A DNA stretch of 64,000 nucleotides. It comes from Planomonospora sp. ID67723 (GTDB lineage: Bacteria; Actinomycetota; Actinomycetes; Streptosporangiales; Streptosporangiaceae). The stretch is taken from positions 2,322,001 to 2,386,000 of the forward strand of contig NZ_JABTEZ010000001.1 of the NCBI RefSeq assembly GCF_015711605.1. Reading direction: 5' to 3'. The stretch's first letter is position 1; every line of letters starts with the position of its first letter. The notes beneath the pieces were generated by a model. It had not been told where the DNA came from. It saw only the letters and a program-made list of their open reading frames with translations, and did no database searches. The position numbers were made by a program, and so were the translations under genes. Positions 7,315 to 19,273 of this stretch are shown here, piece after piece.

Positions 7315-9084
7315 GTGGACAAGGTGGGAGACGTGGGCGGAGACTCGGCGCGACGGATGATCGCGGTGGCGGCACTGGCCGTGACGGCGACGATGGGATC
7401 GCTCGGCGGGGCGGTCGCCGAGGCCGACCCGGCGCCTCCGGCGACGCGGATCGCGGCCCGGGCCAATCCCGCCGTGCAGTTGATCGAGACGACCTACTCG
7501 GGCCGGGTCACGGTGCCCACCGCCGCTCCGAAGAAGGCGTTCAAGGCGCTGGTCGAGGAGGGACGCAAGCACGCGAGCGAGGGGCGGATCCCCTCCGACC
7601 AGCTGAGCATCGCCAAGTGGGTGTTCCGCAAGATCGCCGACGGCCCCGGCACGTACATCGGTACGACCGAGCCGCAGCGCGCCGACGACGTCACGTTCGC
7701 CGGGTCGTGCACCGGCTGGTGGATCACCCCCGACGGGTACATGGTCACCGCCGGGCACTGCGTGCAGAGCAGCCAGGCCGACATCCGGGCCGGGTTCGCG
7801 GCCCACGGCCTGGCCGACGTCACGGAGAAGGACGTCGCGGCCGAGCTGAAGTCGCTCATGGGCGCGGTCGAGCCGGACAAGGAGCTCACGGACCTGGTCA
7901 CCAAGGTCTACGACACGTTCAACACCGAGAACCTCCGGGTGACGGACGTGAACGTGAAGTACCAGGTGGTCCTGCCGCTCCCGGGCGGAGGCATGAACGC
8001 GACCTCCACCCGTCTGCCGGTCGAGCTGGTCGGGGCGGACGGCACGGGAGGCCCGGGCAAGGACGTCGCCCTGCTGAAGCTCGCCAACGCCCGCAACCTG
8101 CCCACCGTGCCGCTCGGTGTCGACGGCGACGTGCGGGTCGGCAACACGCTCTACGCCGTCGGCTTCCCCGGCACGGTCAACCGCGACACGGGCCTCACCG
8201 AGAAGTCCCGCCTGTATCCCGCGATCACGGAGGGCGTCTACAGCGCCCGTCGCGAGACCACCGCGAAGATCCCCTACATCCAGGCGCAGACCCCCATCTA
8301 CGGCGGCAACTCCGGCGGTCCGGTCTTCAACGCAGAGGGCAAGGTGATCGCACTGGTCTCCGCCACGTACCTCAACGAGAGCGGGACCGACCGGCAGGAG
8401 AACCAGAGCGTGTTCTTCCCCGTCGGAGAGATCCTCGGCTTCCTCGCGGCCAAGGGGGTCACTCCCCAGGAGTCGCCGGCCACCCGGGCCTACGACGCCG
8501 CTCTGGACGACTTCTTCGCCGACCGGTACAGCTCCGCGCTGGTGGGCTTCCAGGAGACGCTCACGCTCTACCCGCTGCACCCGTACGCCGCCGGCTACAT
8601 CGCCGAGGCCAAGGAGGCCATCGCCGCAGGCCGGGACAGGTCCCCCGCCACGGTGAAGCAGGACGCGGCCGCGACGGGCTCTCCGGCCGCGACCCCGGCC
8701 CCCGGGGCCGCCGACGCCCCGTCGTCCTCGCCGCGACCCGACGCCTCCATCGACGCCGAGCCGGTCGCGGCCGAGAGCCTGCTGCGCGACCCGATGGTGA
8801 TCACCGCGACCTCCGCCGGGATCCTGGTCGCGGGCCTGATGGTCGGATGGCTGCTCATCGCGCGCCGCCGCCGGACCACCCGCCGCCTCGCCGCCCCGGC
8901 TCCCGGCTTCCCGCCCGCACCGTTCCAGGCCGGCGCGTTCCCCCCGGCTCCGGGACGAGCCGGCGGCACGGCGCCCCCGGCGCCGGCCCCGTCTCCCTAC
9001 GGCACTCCCGTGCCGCCGGGCACGCCGTACGGCAACAACCTCCCGCCCCAGGTCGGCACCTGGAACCCGCCCGGCCGCGGCTGA
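7315..9084 (+). CDS. Secreted, membrane-anchored trypsin-like serine protease
   Basis: A 589-residue extracytoplasmic protease. An N-terminal hydrophobic signal lies at 15-35. The catalytic triad is visible as His148 (TAGHC), Asp250 (KDVALLK) and Ser333 (GNSGGP). After the protease domain comes a short TPR-like helical stretch (about 390-440), a low-complexity Ala/Pro/Ser linker, one membrane helix at 494-517 followed by RRRR, and a proline-rich cytoplasmic tail of about 65 residues. The C-terminal anchor would hold the protease on the outer face of the membrane. GTG 7315 is the longest start; GTG 7333 or ATG 7357 would also keep the signal sequence. A strong terminator follows. Confidence 0.85.
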   Translation: MDKVGDVGGDSARRMIAVAALAVTATMGSLGGAVAEADPAPPATRIAARANPAVQLIETTYSGRVTVPTAAPKKAFKALVEEGRKHASEGRIPSDQLSIAKWVFRKIADGPGTYIGTTEPQRADDVTFAGSCTGWWITPDGYMVTAGHCVQSSQADIRAGFAAHGLADVTEKDVAAELKSLMGAVEPDKELTDLVTKVYDTFNTENLRVTDVNVKYQVVLPLPGGGMNATSTRLPVELVGADGTGGPGKDVALLKLANARNLPTVPLGVDGDVRVGNTLYAVGFPGTVNRDTGLTEKSRLYPAITEGVYSARRETTAKIPYIQAQTPIYGGNSGGPVFNAEGKVIALVSATYLNESGTDRQENQSVFFPVGEILGFLAAKGVTPQESPATRAYDAALDDFFADRYSSALVGFQETLTLYPLHPYAAGYIAEAKEAIAAGRDRSPATVKQDAAATGSPAATPAPGAADAPSSSPRPDASIDAEPVAAESLLRDPMVITATSAGILVAGLMVGWLLIARRRRTTRRLAAPAPGFPPAPFQAGAFPPAPGRAGGTAPPAPAPSPYGTPVPPGTPYGNNLPPQVGTWNPPGRG

Positions 9085-9130
9085 TCCCCGAAGAGCCGGC
9101 GGCCGCCGGCACAGCGCGCCGGTGCGTGAA

Positions 9131-9167
9131 GGAGCCCAGGCCGACCGCCGCGGTCGGCCTGGGCTCC
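9131..9167 (+). terminator. Strong terminator after the protease gene
   Basis: Perfect 16-bp inverted repeat (9131-9146 with 9152-9167) and a 5-nt loop, 46 bp after the protease stop codon. It separates the protease from the downstream regulator gene. Confidence 0.8.
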
Positions 9168-9224
9168 GGTGGTGGAGCCGGTCCGACGGCTAGCATCGGC
9201 GCAGTTCGGAAGTGAGGGGCCGGG

Positions 9225-12200
9225 ATGGACTTTAGGGTGCTGGGGCCGGTCGGCGTGATCGCCGACGACGGGACGCCGCTGGACATCGGCCCCTACCAGC
9301 AGCGGGCGGTGCTGGCCCTGTGCATGCTCGCCGCCCCCCGCCCGGTCTCGCCGAACCGGATGATCGACGTGCTCTGGGAGGACGGCCCGCCCCCCGGGGC
9401 GGTCAACACCGTCCAGGCCTACGTCTCCAAGCTCCGCCGGGTCTTCGAACCGGGCAGGAGCCGGAACACGCCCCCGGTGATCCTGGTCAGCAGGCCCGGA
9501 GGGTACGCCCTCGACATCCCGGACACGGCGCTCGACCTGGCCAGGGCGCGCGGGCACGCGGCCGAGGGCAGGCGCAGGGCCGCCGCCGGCGACCACGAAG
9601 GCGCGGGGGAGGAGTTCCGGCTGGCGCTGGACGAGTGGCGGGGGGAGCCGCTGGCCGACTTCTCCGGCGCGTCCTGGGCCGAGGAGGAGATCACCCACCT
9701 GGCCGAGTTCCGGCTGACGCTGGAGGAGGATCTCGCCGAGGCCGGCCTCGCGCTGGGGCGCGGCTCCTCGCTCACCGGCAGGCTGGGCCGGCTGGTCGCC
9801 GCCCACCCGCTGCGGGAGCGGCTCCGGGTGCTCGCCGCGCACGCGCTCTACCAAGCCGGACGCCAGGCCGACGCGCTGGCCGTGCTGGCCGAGGGGCGCA
9901 GGCTGCTGGTGGAGGAGCTCGGGCTCGACCCCGACCTCCGGTCGCGGGAGATGGAGCGGCGCATCCTTGAACAGGATCCCGCCCTGACGCCCCCGGCCGC
10001 GAGCGCGGGCGAGAACTCCCGGCTGGTCGGCAGAGAGGCCGAGGCGGAGGCGCTGCACCGGGCCGTCGCGGGGGACGGCCACCGGGTGGTGCTGCTGGCG
10101 GGGGAGCCCGGCATCGGCAAGACGAGCCTGGCCGAGCAGGCGGCCGAGGAGGCCGGGAGCCGGGGGCACCGGGTGGTCTGGGGCCGCTGCTGGGACGGGA
10201 CCGGCGCGCCGCCGTTCTGGCCGTGGACGCAGGCCGCAGCGGAACTGGTGGGGTCCGGCGGCGGGCTCGGCAGGCTCTCCGGGGACGGGCAGTTCCAGCT
10301 CTACGAGGCGTTCGCCGCCCTGCTGAACGAGCACGGCAGGGTCCTGGTCGTGCTCGACGACCTCCAGTGGGCCGACGCCTCCTCGCTGAGGCTGCTGGAG
10401 TTCCTCGCCACGACCCGGCTCTGCCCCGGGCTGACCGTGGTGGCCACCTACCGCGACACCGACGTGCGGCCCGGCGGCGCGCTGGAGCACGCCCTCGGCG
10501 TGCTGGTACGGCTCCCGCACGTGCGCCGGCTCCTCCTGCGCGGCCTGGGCGAGGGCGAGATCAGGGAGTATCTCGGCAGGGCGGGAGCAGATCCGGGCCG
10601 GGCGGCCGAGATGGCCAGGCTGACGGCGGGCAATCCGTTCTTCCTGGGCGAGGTCCTGCAACTGGGCGAGACCCCCGCGGCGCTCTCGGACGTCGTGCGC
10701 GGCCGGATGGCCGGCCTGCCGCCGGAGACCGAGGAGGTGCTGAGCACCGCGGCCCTGCTCGGCAGGAACGCGGCCACCGACATCCTGCTCCGGGTCGTGG
10801 AGCTGCCCGAGGAGAAGGTCCTCGACATCCTCGACGCCGCGGTCCGGGCCCGGCTGCTGGCCGAGGGCGAGGGGCCGGTCTGCCGGTTCGTCCACGACAT
10901 CGTCCGCGACGTGCTGCGCGAGGCGCTGCCGCCGCTGCGCCGGCGACGGCTGCACGCCCGGATCGCCGAGGTGCTGGAGGAGCGGAGCGGTACCCGGCTC
11001 ACCGAGATCGCCCACCACTGCCGAGAGGGCATCCTGAGCGCGCCCATGACGGGGAAGGCCATCGGTTACACCCGCCGCGCCGCGGCCCAGGCGACGGCCC
11101 AGTTCGCCCACGAGGACGCGGTGGAGCACCTGGAGCGGGCGCTCGCGCTGGTCGACCGGCTGCCCAGGTCCGACGACGCCCTCCGCTGCGACCTCCTGCT
11201 CGACCTGGCCGAGGCGCAGGCGGCGGCGGGGGCGAGCGTCGCCGCGCGCGCCTCGCTCGAGGGCGCGGCGGAGATCGCCGAAGGGCTCGGCGACGACAAC
11301 AGGCTGGCACGGGCCGCGCTGGGCCTGTCCGACCAGATCTACCTGGCCATGTACGAGGAGGTCACCGAGGTCGAGCGGCTCGCCGAGCGCATCGACCGGG
11401 CGCTCGCCTCGGACCTGGCCGGTGACTCGCCCTGGCGGGCCCGGCTCCTGGCCGCCTCGGCGTTCATCGGGTCCACCGGGCGGCCCGTGGAACGGAGCCG
11501 GGAGCTGGCCGCGGAGGCGGTACGGCTGGCCCGCCGTACCGGGGACGACCGGACCCTGTCCCGGGCGCTGATCGTGCAGGAGCTGCTGCTGCGGACCGGT
11601 CACGACCACGACCTCAGGCGGGAGGTCATCGACGAGATCATCGGGATCGGGGTGCGCACCGGGGACCTGGCGACCGAGTGGGTCGGGCGGGAGACCGAGT
11701 ACGTCGAGCTGACCGCCCGGGGGGTGACCGGCGGGGCGGAGCGGGCGCTGGCCTGGTTGCGGGAGACCGCGGACCGCTTGCGGCTCCCCGCGATGGTCAG
11801 TCTCGCCGCCTGGCAGGCGGCGGTCCACGCCTACCTGAGCGGGCGGTCCGCCGACGCGCTCGCGGCGGCGGAGGAGTCCGGCGCGGTGTACCCGGAAGGA
11901 GCGCTCGGCCGCGGCGACGCGCACCTGCGCCGCGAGACGTTCCGCTTCCTGGCGTCGCGGGCGGCCGGGCGGCCCGGCGAGGCGCTGGAGCTGGCCGAGG
12001 AGATCCTCGGCCTCCGCCCCGGCCAGCGGCCCTGGCGGATCCTGCGCTGCCTGGCCCTGCTCGACCTGGGCCGGGAAGAGGAGGCGCGCGCCGAGTTCGC
12101 CGGGTTCTCCCGGGACGGCTTCGCCGCCGTCCTGCCCGACCTGGCCTACCGGTTCGTCGCCGACGCCCTCAGCGAGATCTGCGCCCGGCTCGGGGAGGCG

Positions 12201-12410
12201 GACGCCGGCCGGGCCCTCTACGGCCGGATCGCCCCGAGCGCCGGGCGGCTGCTGGGCTGGTCGGTGGCAGACCTCTGCCTGGCGCGGCTCGCCCTGCTCG
12301 ACGGCGACGAGGACCGGGCCTCCGCCCACCTGCGCGCCGCCGAGGCGTTCGTCCACCGCGCCGGACTGCGGGTCTACGAGCCGGTCCTGGACGCCCTGCG
12401 GAAGAACTGA
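9225..12410 (+). CDS. AfsR-like SARP regulator with AAA ATPase domain
   Basis: A 1061-residue transcriptional regulator. Residues 1-95 form the OmpR-type winged helix of SARPs, 96-250 the bacterial transcriptional activation domain (helical, TPR-like), and 262-560 an AAA/NTPase module with Walker A GEPGIGKTS (293-301) and Walker B VLVVLDDLQWAD (about 373-384). The remaining 500 residues are helical TPR-like repeats. There is no C-terminal LuxR helix-turn-helix, so DNA binding rests on the N-terminal domain. SARPs activate secondary-metabolite or morphological genes by binding heptamer direct repeats. The next genes downstream are trehalose enzymes rather than a biosynthetic cluster, so its target is unclear. 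Confidence 0.9.
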   Translation: MDFRVLGPVGVIADDGTPLDIGPYQQRAVLALCMLAAPRPVSPNRMIDVLWEDGPPPGAVNTVQAYVSKLRRVFEPGRSRNTPPVILVSRPGGYALDIPDTALDLARARGHAAEGRRRAAAGDHEGAGEEFRLALDEWRGEPLADFSGASWAEEEITHLAEFRLTLEEDLAEAGLALGRGSSLTGRLGRLVAAHPLRERLRVLAAHALYQAGRQADALAVLAEGRRLLVEELGLDPDLRSREMERRILEQDPALTPPAASAGENSRLVGREAEAEALHRAVAGDGHRVVLLAGEPGIGKTSLAEQAAEEAGSRGHRVVWGRCWDGTGAPPFWPWTQAAAELVGSGGGLGRLSGDGQFQLYEAFAALLNEHGRVLVVLDDLQWADASSLRLLEFLATTRLCPGLTVVATYRDTDVRPGGALEHALGVLVRLPHVRRLLLRGLGEGEIREYLGRAGADPGRAAEMARLTAGNPFFLGEVLQLGETPAALSDVVRGRMAGLPPETEEVLSTAALLGRNAATDILLRVVELPEEKVLDILDAAVRARLLAEGEGPVCRFVHDIVRDVLREALPPLRRRRLHARIAEVLEERSGTRLTEIAHHCREGILSAPMTGKAIGYTRRAAAQATAQFAHEDAVEHLERALALVDRLPRSDDALRCDLLLDLAEAQAAAGASVAARASLEGAAEIAEGLGDDNRLARAALGLSDQIYLAMYEEVTEVERLAERIDRALASDLAGDSPWRARLLAASAFIGSTGRPVERSRELAAEAVRLARRTGDDRTLSRALIVQELLLRTGHDHDLRREVIDEIIGIGVRTGDLATEWVGRETEYVELTARGVTGGAERALAWLRETADRLRLPAMVSLAAWQAAVHAYLSGRSADALAAAEESGAVYPEGALGRGDAHLRRETFRFLASRAAGRPGEALELAEEILGLRPGQRPWRILRCLALLDLGREEEARAEFAGFSRDGFAAVLPDLAYRFVADALSEICARLGEADAGRALYGRIAPSAGRLLGWSVADLCLARLALLDGDEDRASAHLRAAEAFVHRAGLRVYEPVLDALRKN

Positions 12411-12566
12411 CGGGACGGACCCGGGAGCGGATCCGGATCCGGGGCCCGGGGAACGGCGCGCGCCGGGTTCACGGGTCCCCGATGAGGTCCGTCGCACCAG
12501 TGCCGGGAAAGGAGGTATGGCCCGGGGATCGCTGGGCATATCTCCACACCGCTGAAGGGCGGTGAA

Positions 12567-14664
<2,098 letters not shown>

Positions 14665-14672
<8 letters not shown>

Positions 14673-16881
14673 CCGGCCCACGGCCACCTACCGCCTCCAG
14701 CTGACCCCCGACTTCGGGTTCGCCGAGGCTGCCGGGCTCGCCCCCTACCTGAGGGAGCTCGGGGTCAGCCACGTCTACCTCTCGCCGATCCTGCAGGCCG
14801 TGCCGGAGTCGAGGCACGGCTACGACGTCATCGACCACTCCCGGATCCGGGAGGAGTTCGGCGGCGCCGAGGGGCTGCGGTCGATGGCCGCCGAGCTGGC
14901 CGCACACGGGCTGGGGATCATCCTGGACATCGTCCCCAACCACATGACGGTCCCGGTGCCGGAGTCGGGCAACGCGCAGCTGTGGTCGGTGCTCGCCGGA
15001 GGCCCGGCCTCGCCGTACGCGTCGTGGTTCGACATCGACTGGTCGAGCGGCAGGGTGAACATGCCGGTGATCGGCGACGACACCGAGCCCGTCGCCGACG
15101 GTGACGTGCTGCGCTACCACGACCACGTCTTCCCCCTGCCCGACACGCACTACCGGCTGGTCGACTGGCGCGAGGGGCCGGGCTACCGGCGGTTCTTCGA
15201 CGTCTCCTCGCTGATCGGGCTGCGGGTGGAGGACCCGGAGGTGTTCGACGCCACCCACGCGGTGATCCTCTCGCTGGTGGAGGAAGGGCTCGTCCAGGGG
15301 CTCCGGGTGGACCACCCCGACGGGCTGGCCGACCCGCGCGGCTACCTGTCCCGGCTGCGCGCCGCGTCCGGCGTCTGGACGGTGGCGGAGAAGATCCTCG
15401 TCGGTGAGGAGCGGCTGCCCGCCGACTGGGACTGCGACGGCACCACCGGTTACGACGTGCTCAACCGGATCACCGGGCTGTTCGTGGAGCCGTCGGCGGC
15501 CGGGCCGCTGACCGACCTGTTCGTCCGGGAGACCGGAGCCCCGCGCGACTACGCCGAGGTGGTCTACTCATCCAAGAAGCACGTCCTCGACCTGTTCTTC
15601 GGCGCCGAGCTCGACCGGCTGAGCGCGGTCAGCGGGGTCGGGCGGGAGGTGCTGGCCGAGCTGCTGGCCGCGATGCCCGTCTACCGGGCCTACACCACAC
15701 CGGGGGAGCCCGTGCCCGCGACCTCGTCGGCGATCGTCGAGGAGGCCGCGGCGATCGCGGCCACCCGGCTCCCGGACGACGCCCCGGTCGCGGAGGCCGT
15801 GGAGCGGGTGCTGCGCGGCCCGGCGGAGGCCGTCGTGCGCTTCCAGCAGATCTGCGGGCCGGTGATGGCCAAGGGGGTGGAGGACACCGCGCTCTACCGG
15901 TGGTACCCGCTGTCCTGCCTGAACGAGGTGGGCGGGGAGCCGGACCGGTTCGGCGGGCGGGTGGAGGAGTTCCACGCGTTCTGCCGGGAGATGCCCCCGG
16001 CCACGATGACCACGCTCTCCACCCACGACACCAAGCGCTCGGAGGACGTGCGGGCCCGGCTGGCCGTGCTGTCGGAACTGCCCGGCAGATGGGCGCAGGC
16101 GGTCGGGGAGTGGTCGGCCAAGGTCTCCTTCGACCCGTGCCTGGACTACCTGGCCTGGCAGAACCTGATGGCCGCCTGGCCGATCGGGGCGGACCGGTTC
16201 TTCGACTACCTGTTCAAGGCGGCCCGCGAGGCCAAGACGTCGATCTCCTGGGCCACCCCCGACCCGTCCTACGAGGAGGGGCTGCGGGCCTTCGTGAACC
16301 GGGCGATCGGCGAGTGCGGGCCCTCGATCGCGGAGTTCACCGCCTCGATCGAGCCCTACGCGCGCGCCAACTCGCTGAGCCAGAAACTCGTCCAGCTCAT
16401 GATCCCCGGTGTGCCCGACGTCTACTGGGGGAACGAGATCACCGACTTCTCCCTGGTGGACCCGGACAACCGGCGCCCGGTCGACTTCGCGCTCCGCCGC
16501 CGGATGCTCGCGGAGACGGGGGCGGGGCCCGGAGACGGGAAGGGCGCTCCGGGCAACGGGGAGGGCTCGCCCTGGGACGCGGCCAAGCTGCTCGTCACGA
16601 GACAGGCGCTCAACCTCCGGCGCCGGCTCGATCCCGCGGCGCCGTACCTCCCGATGGAGGCCGACGAGCACGCGATCGCCTTCGCCCGCGGGGATCAGGC
16701 GGTGGCGGTGGCGACCCGGCTCCCGGTCGGGCTGGAGCGGCGCGGGGGCTGGGGAGGACGCACGTTGACACTTCCGCCCGGGCGCTGGCGGGATCTGCTC
16801 TCCGGCGCCGAGCACACCGGGCGCGTCCCCCTGGCCCACCTGCTCTCGCACCACCCGGTCGCGCTTCTGGAAAGGGGATGA
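14665..16881 (+). CDS. treY: Malto-oligosyltrehalose synthase
   Basis: A 738-residue GH13 isomerase that turns the reducing-end alpha-1,4 bond of maltodextrin into the alpha,alpha-1,1 bond of trehalose. Family signatures include TYRLQLTPDFGF at the N-terminus, the VPNHM motif (IVPNHMTV), GLRVDHPDGLADP, and the late STHDTKRSEDVRARL block. Length is within the family range. GTG 14665 overlaps glgX by 8 nt; treZ begins 3 nt after the stop, so all three genes are one transcription unit. Confidence 0.95.
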
Positions 16882-16884
16882 CGG

Positions 16885-18594
16885 ATGTTCGAGGTCTGGG
16901 CGCCGGAGGCGGGCTCGGTCGAGGTGGAGGCCGCGGGGACGCGCCATCCCATGCGGCGGGGGCCGGGTGGCTGGTGGTCTGCCGACGTGCCGGGGGCCGG
17001 GCACGGCACGGACTACCGGTTCCGGCTGGACGGCGGCGAGCCGCTGCCCGACCCCCGGACCCGCTGGCAGCCCGAGGGGATCTTCGGGCCGAGCCGGGTC
17101 TACGAGCACGACCGGTTCGCCTGGAGCGACGGCCTGTGGACGGGCCGCAGCCTGCCCGGCTCGATCATCTATGAGCTGCACATCGGCACCTTCACCCCGG
17201 CCGGGACCTTCGAGGCGGCGATCGAGAAGCTGGATCACCTGGTCGCGCTGGGCGTCGGCTTCGTGGAGATCATGCCGGTGCCGCCGGTGCCCGGCGGGCG
17301 CAACTGGGGCTACGACGGGGTCGACCTGTGGGCGGTCACCGACAACTACGGCGGCCCCGACGGGCTCAAACGCTTCGTGGACGCCTGCCACCGCCAGGGG
17401 CTCGGCGTGATCCTCGACGTCGTCTACAACCATCTCGGCCCCTCCGGCAACTTCCTCGCCCCCTTCGGCCCCTACTTCCACTCCTCCGCGTCGTCCTTCT
17501 GGGGACAGGCGGTCAACCTGGACGGTCCCGGCTCCGACGAGGTGCGCCGCTACTTCATCGGCAACGCGCTGCAGTGGCTGCGCGACTACCACATCGACGG
17601 GCTGCGGCTGGACGCCGTGCACGCGCTGCACGACAAGCGCGCCACGCACTTCCTGGAGGAGCTGGCCGCCGAGGTGGACGCGCTGGCGGCCACGCTCGGC
17701 CGCCCGCTGACGCTCATCGCCGAGTCCGACCTGAACGACCCCCGGCTGATGACCCCGCGCGAGGCCGGCGGGTACGGCCTGGCCGCGGCCTGGGACGACG
17801 ACGTCCACCACGCCCTGCACACGGCGGTGACCGGGGAGCGGCACGGCTACTACGACGACTTCGCCGAGGCGCTGCCGCAGTCCCTGGCCAAGGTGCTGAC
17901 CTCGGCCTACTACCACGACGGCACCTACTCGGCCTTCCGAGGGCGCAGCCACGGCCGCCCGGCCCGGCACGTCCCCGGCCACCGGTTCGTCGTCTGCGTG
18001 CAGAACCACGACCAGATCGGCAACCGCGCCGAGGGCGACAGGATGGATCCCGGAGCGCTCCGGCTGGCCGCCGGCCTCCTGCTGACCTCGCCGTTCACGC
18101 CGATGCTGTTCATGGGCGAGGAGTGGGGGGCGCGCACGCCGTTCCTGTTCTTCACCGACCACGTCGAGCCGGCGCTGCGGGAGGGGGAGGCCGATCGGCG
18201 GCGGCGGGAGTTCGTGGGCTTCGGCTACGACGACTGGGCGGAGAAGGCGCCCGACCCGGGGGAGGAGATGACCTTCCTGCGCTCCAAACTCGACTGGAGC
18301 GAGCTGGAGGACGACGCCCACCGGGCCCACCTCGACTGGTACCGGGCCCTGATCGCCCTGCGCCGCGCCCACCCCGACCTGTCGGATCCCCGGCTCGACC
18401 GGGTCCGGGTGGAGCACGACGGCTCGTGGCTGGTCGTCCACCGGGGCGCCTTCCGGGTGGCCGCCAACCTCGGGAACTCCCCGGTCACCCTGCAGACCGA
18501 GCCCGCCGAGATGGTGCTCGCCTCCGACCCCGGGGTGCGGCTCGACCCCGACCTGACCCTCCCCGCCCGCTCCCTGGCGGTGCTCCGGACCTGA
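16885..18594 (+). CDS. treZ: Malto-oligosyltrehalose trehalohydrolase
   Basis: A 569-residue GH13 enzyme that releases free trehalose from the product of TreY. An N-terminal CBM48-like beta-sandwich (1-90) is followed by the barrel with the nucleophile in GLRLDAVHAL, the acid/base in LIAESDLNDPRL and the stabilising Asp in QNHDQIGNRA. GMGEEWG-like MGEEWGART is also typical of TreZ. It ends the glgX-treY-treZ operon and is followed by a hairpin. Confidence 0.95.
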   Translation: MFEVWAPEAGSVEVEAAGTRHPMRRGPGGWWSADVPGAGHGTDYRFRLDGGEPLPDPRTRWQPEGIFGPSRVYEHDRFAWSDGLWTGRSLPGSIIYELHIGTFTPAGTFEAAIEKLDHLVALGVGFVEIMPVPPVPGGRNWGYDGVDLWAVTDNYGGPDGLKRFVDACHRQGLGVILDVVYNHLGPSGNFLAPFGPYFHSSASSFWGQAVNLDGPGSDEVRRYFIGNALQWLRDYHIDGLRLDAVHALHDKRATHFLEELAAEVDALAATLGRPLTLIAESDLNDPRLMTPREAGGYGLAAAWDDDVHHALHTAVTGERHGYYDDFAEALPQSLAKVLTSAYYHDGTYSAFRGRSHGRPARHVPGHRFVVCVQNHDQIGNRAEGDRMDPGALRLAAGLLLTSPFTPMLFMGEEWGARTPFLFFTDHVEPALREGEADRRRREFVGFGYDDWAEKAPDPGEEMTFLRSKLDWSELEDDAHRAHLDWYRALIALRRAHPDLSDPRLDRVRVEHDGSWLVVHRGAFRVAANLGNSPVTLQTEPAEMVLASDPGVRLDPDLTLPARSLAVLRT

Positions 18595-18621
18595 CCGGAC
18601 CTGTGAGACGGGACAACGCGA

Positions 18622-18657
18622 AGGCCGGGCGCCCGATTCCATCGGTCATCCCGGCCT
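18622..18657 (+). terminator. Terminator of the trehalose operon
   Basis: Outer 8-bp arms AGGCCGGG / CCCGGCCT enclose an inner CCGAT / ATCGG hairpin, 27 bp after the treZ stop codon. Confidence 0.55.
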
Positions 18658-18860
18658 CACTCCCAGCACCCGCCGGGGGTGCGGCACTGTTCGGTTCACC
18701 TCACCAAAAGTGATCAGGCAGGCGCGTTCGCTGGAGGCGGGTCCGACTCCTCCGGGGGCGGCGCCGCCATCCGGAACCAGACCGACCCGCCGGCCCCGCC
18801 GCCGTCGCGGCGGTCCCAGGCGGTCGCGAGCAGGTCCACCGGCAGCAGGCCCCGGCCGCC

Positions 18861-19193
18861 GTCGCCGCCCGTCTCGGCTGCACCCAGACCCAGGTCAGCC
18901 GCCTGGAGAAGGCCACCAGGACGCCGTCGAAGTCCGACGCCGAACGGCTGGACCTGCTCTTCGGGAAGGCGAATGGTGTGTCGTTCACGCGGCTCTACCA
19001 GCGCATCGCCGCCCATCCGGGCGGGCCGGTGTGGTTCCGGAGCTGGGTCGAGGAGGTCGCCGACAACCTGCCCGGGGTGGTCGCTGTCCGTGACAGCAAG
19101 AACCCTGACGGGCCCAAGCTGGTCTTCGCGCCCGCCGAGTGGAGAGCGTTCGTCGGTGGCGTCAAGGCCGGCGCGTTCGACCGGTCGGCCTGA
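18861..19193 (+). pseudogene. Deletion relic joining an Xre HTH to a DUF397 tail
   Basis: One frame, open from 18715 to the stop at 19193, encodes the second half of an Xre-type helix-turn-helix (ARLGCTQTQVSRLEKATRTP, then SKSDAERLDLLFG) joined to PVWFRSWVE and then directly to a DUF397 C-terminus (EVADNLPGVVAVRDSKNPDG ... EWRAFVGGVKAGAFD). In intact loci these are two genes: an Xre/DUF5753 regulator of about 280 residues and a DUF397 protein of about 65. The DUF5753 domain and the DUF397 N-terminus are missing, and no start codon precedes the HTH. The only usable start is GTG 18978, which would give a 71-residue protein. It is best read as a decayed pair fused by deletion. Confidence 0.7.
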
Positions 19194-19238
19194 TCGTCGC
19201 CGTCCGGCCTGGGCGCGCATGACTCATCACGAATTCGA

Positions 19239-19266
19239 TTGCTACACGTGTTCGATGCGTTACATT
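19239..19266 (+). promoter_or_regulatory. Promoter giving a probable leaderless transcript
   Basis: TTGCTA at 19239-19244 and TACATT at 19261-19266 are separated by 16 bp and each matches four of six sigma-70 consensus bases. The -10 ends 7 nt before GTG 19274, so transcription would start at or next to the start codon. No Shine-Dalgarno sequence is present. Confidence 0.5.
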
Positions 19267-19273
19267 GCGTGTC

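Noticed and set aside
12503-12555. A 12-codon leader peptide before glgX
   Set aside because: AGGAGGT lies only one base from the ATG, too close for efficient initiation, and there is no regulatory codon run.
15568-18642. A minus-strand open frame of 1,024 codons opposite treY and treZ
   Set aside because: The plus-strand genes have complete catalytic motifs and tight operon spacing; the antisense translation has no recognisable domain.
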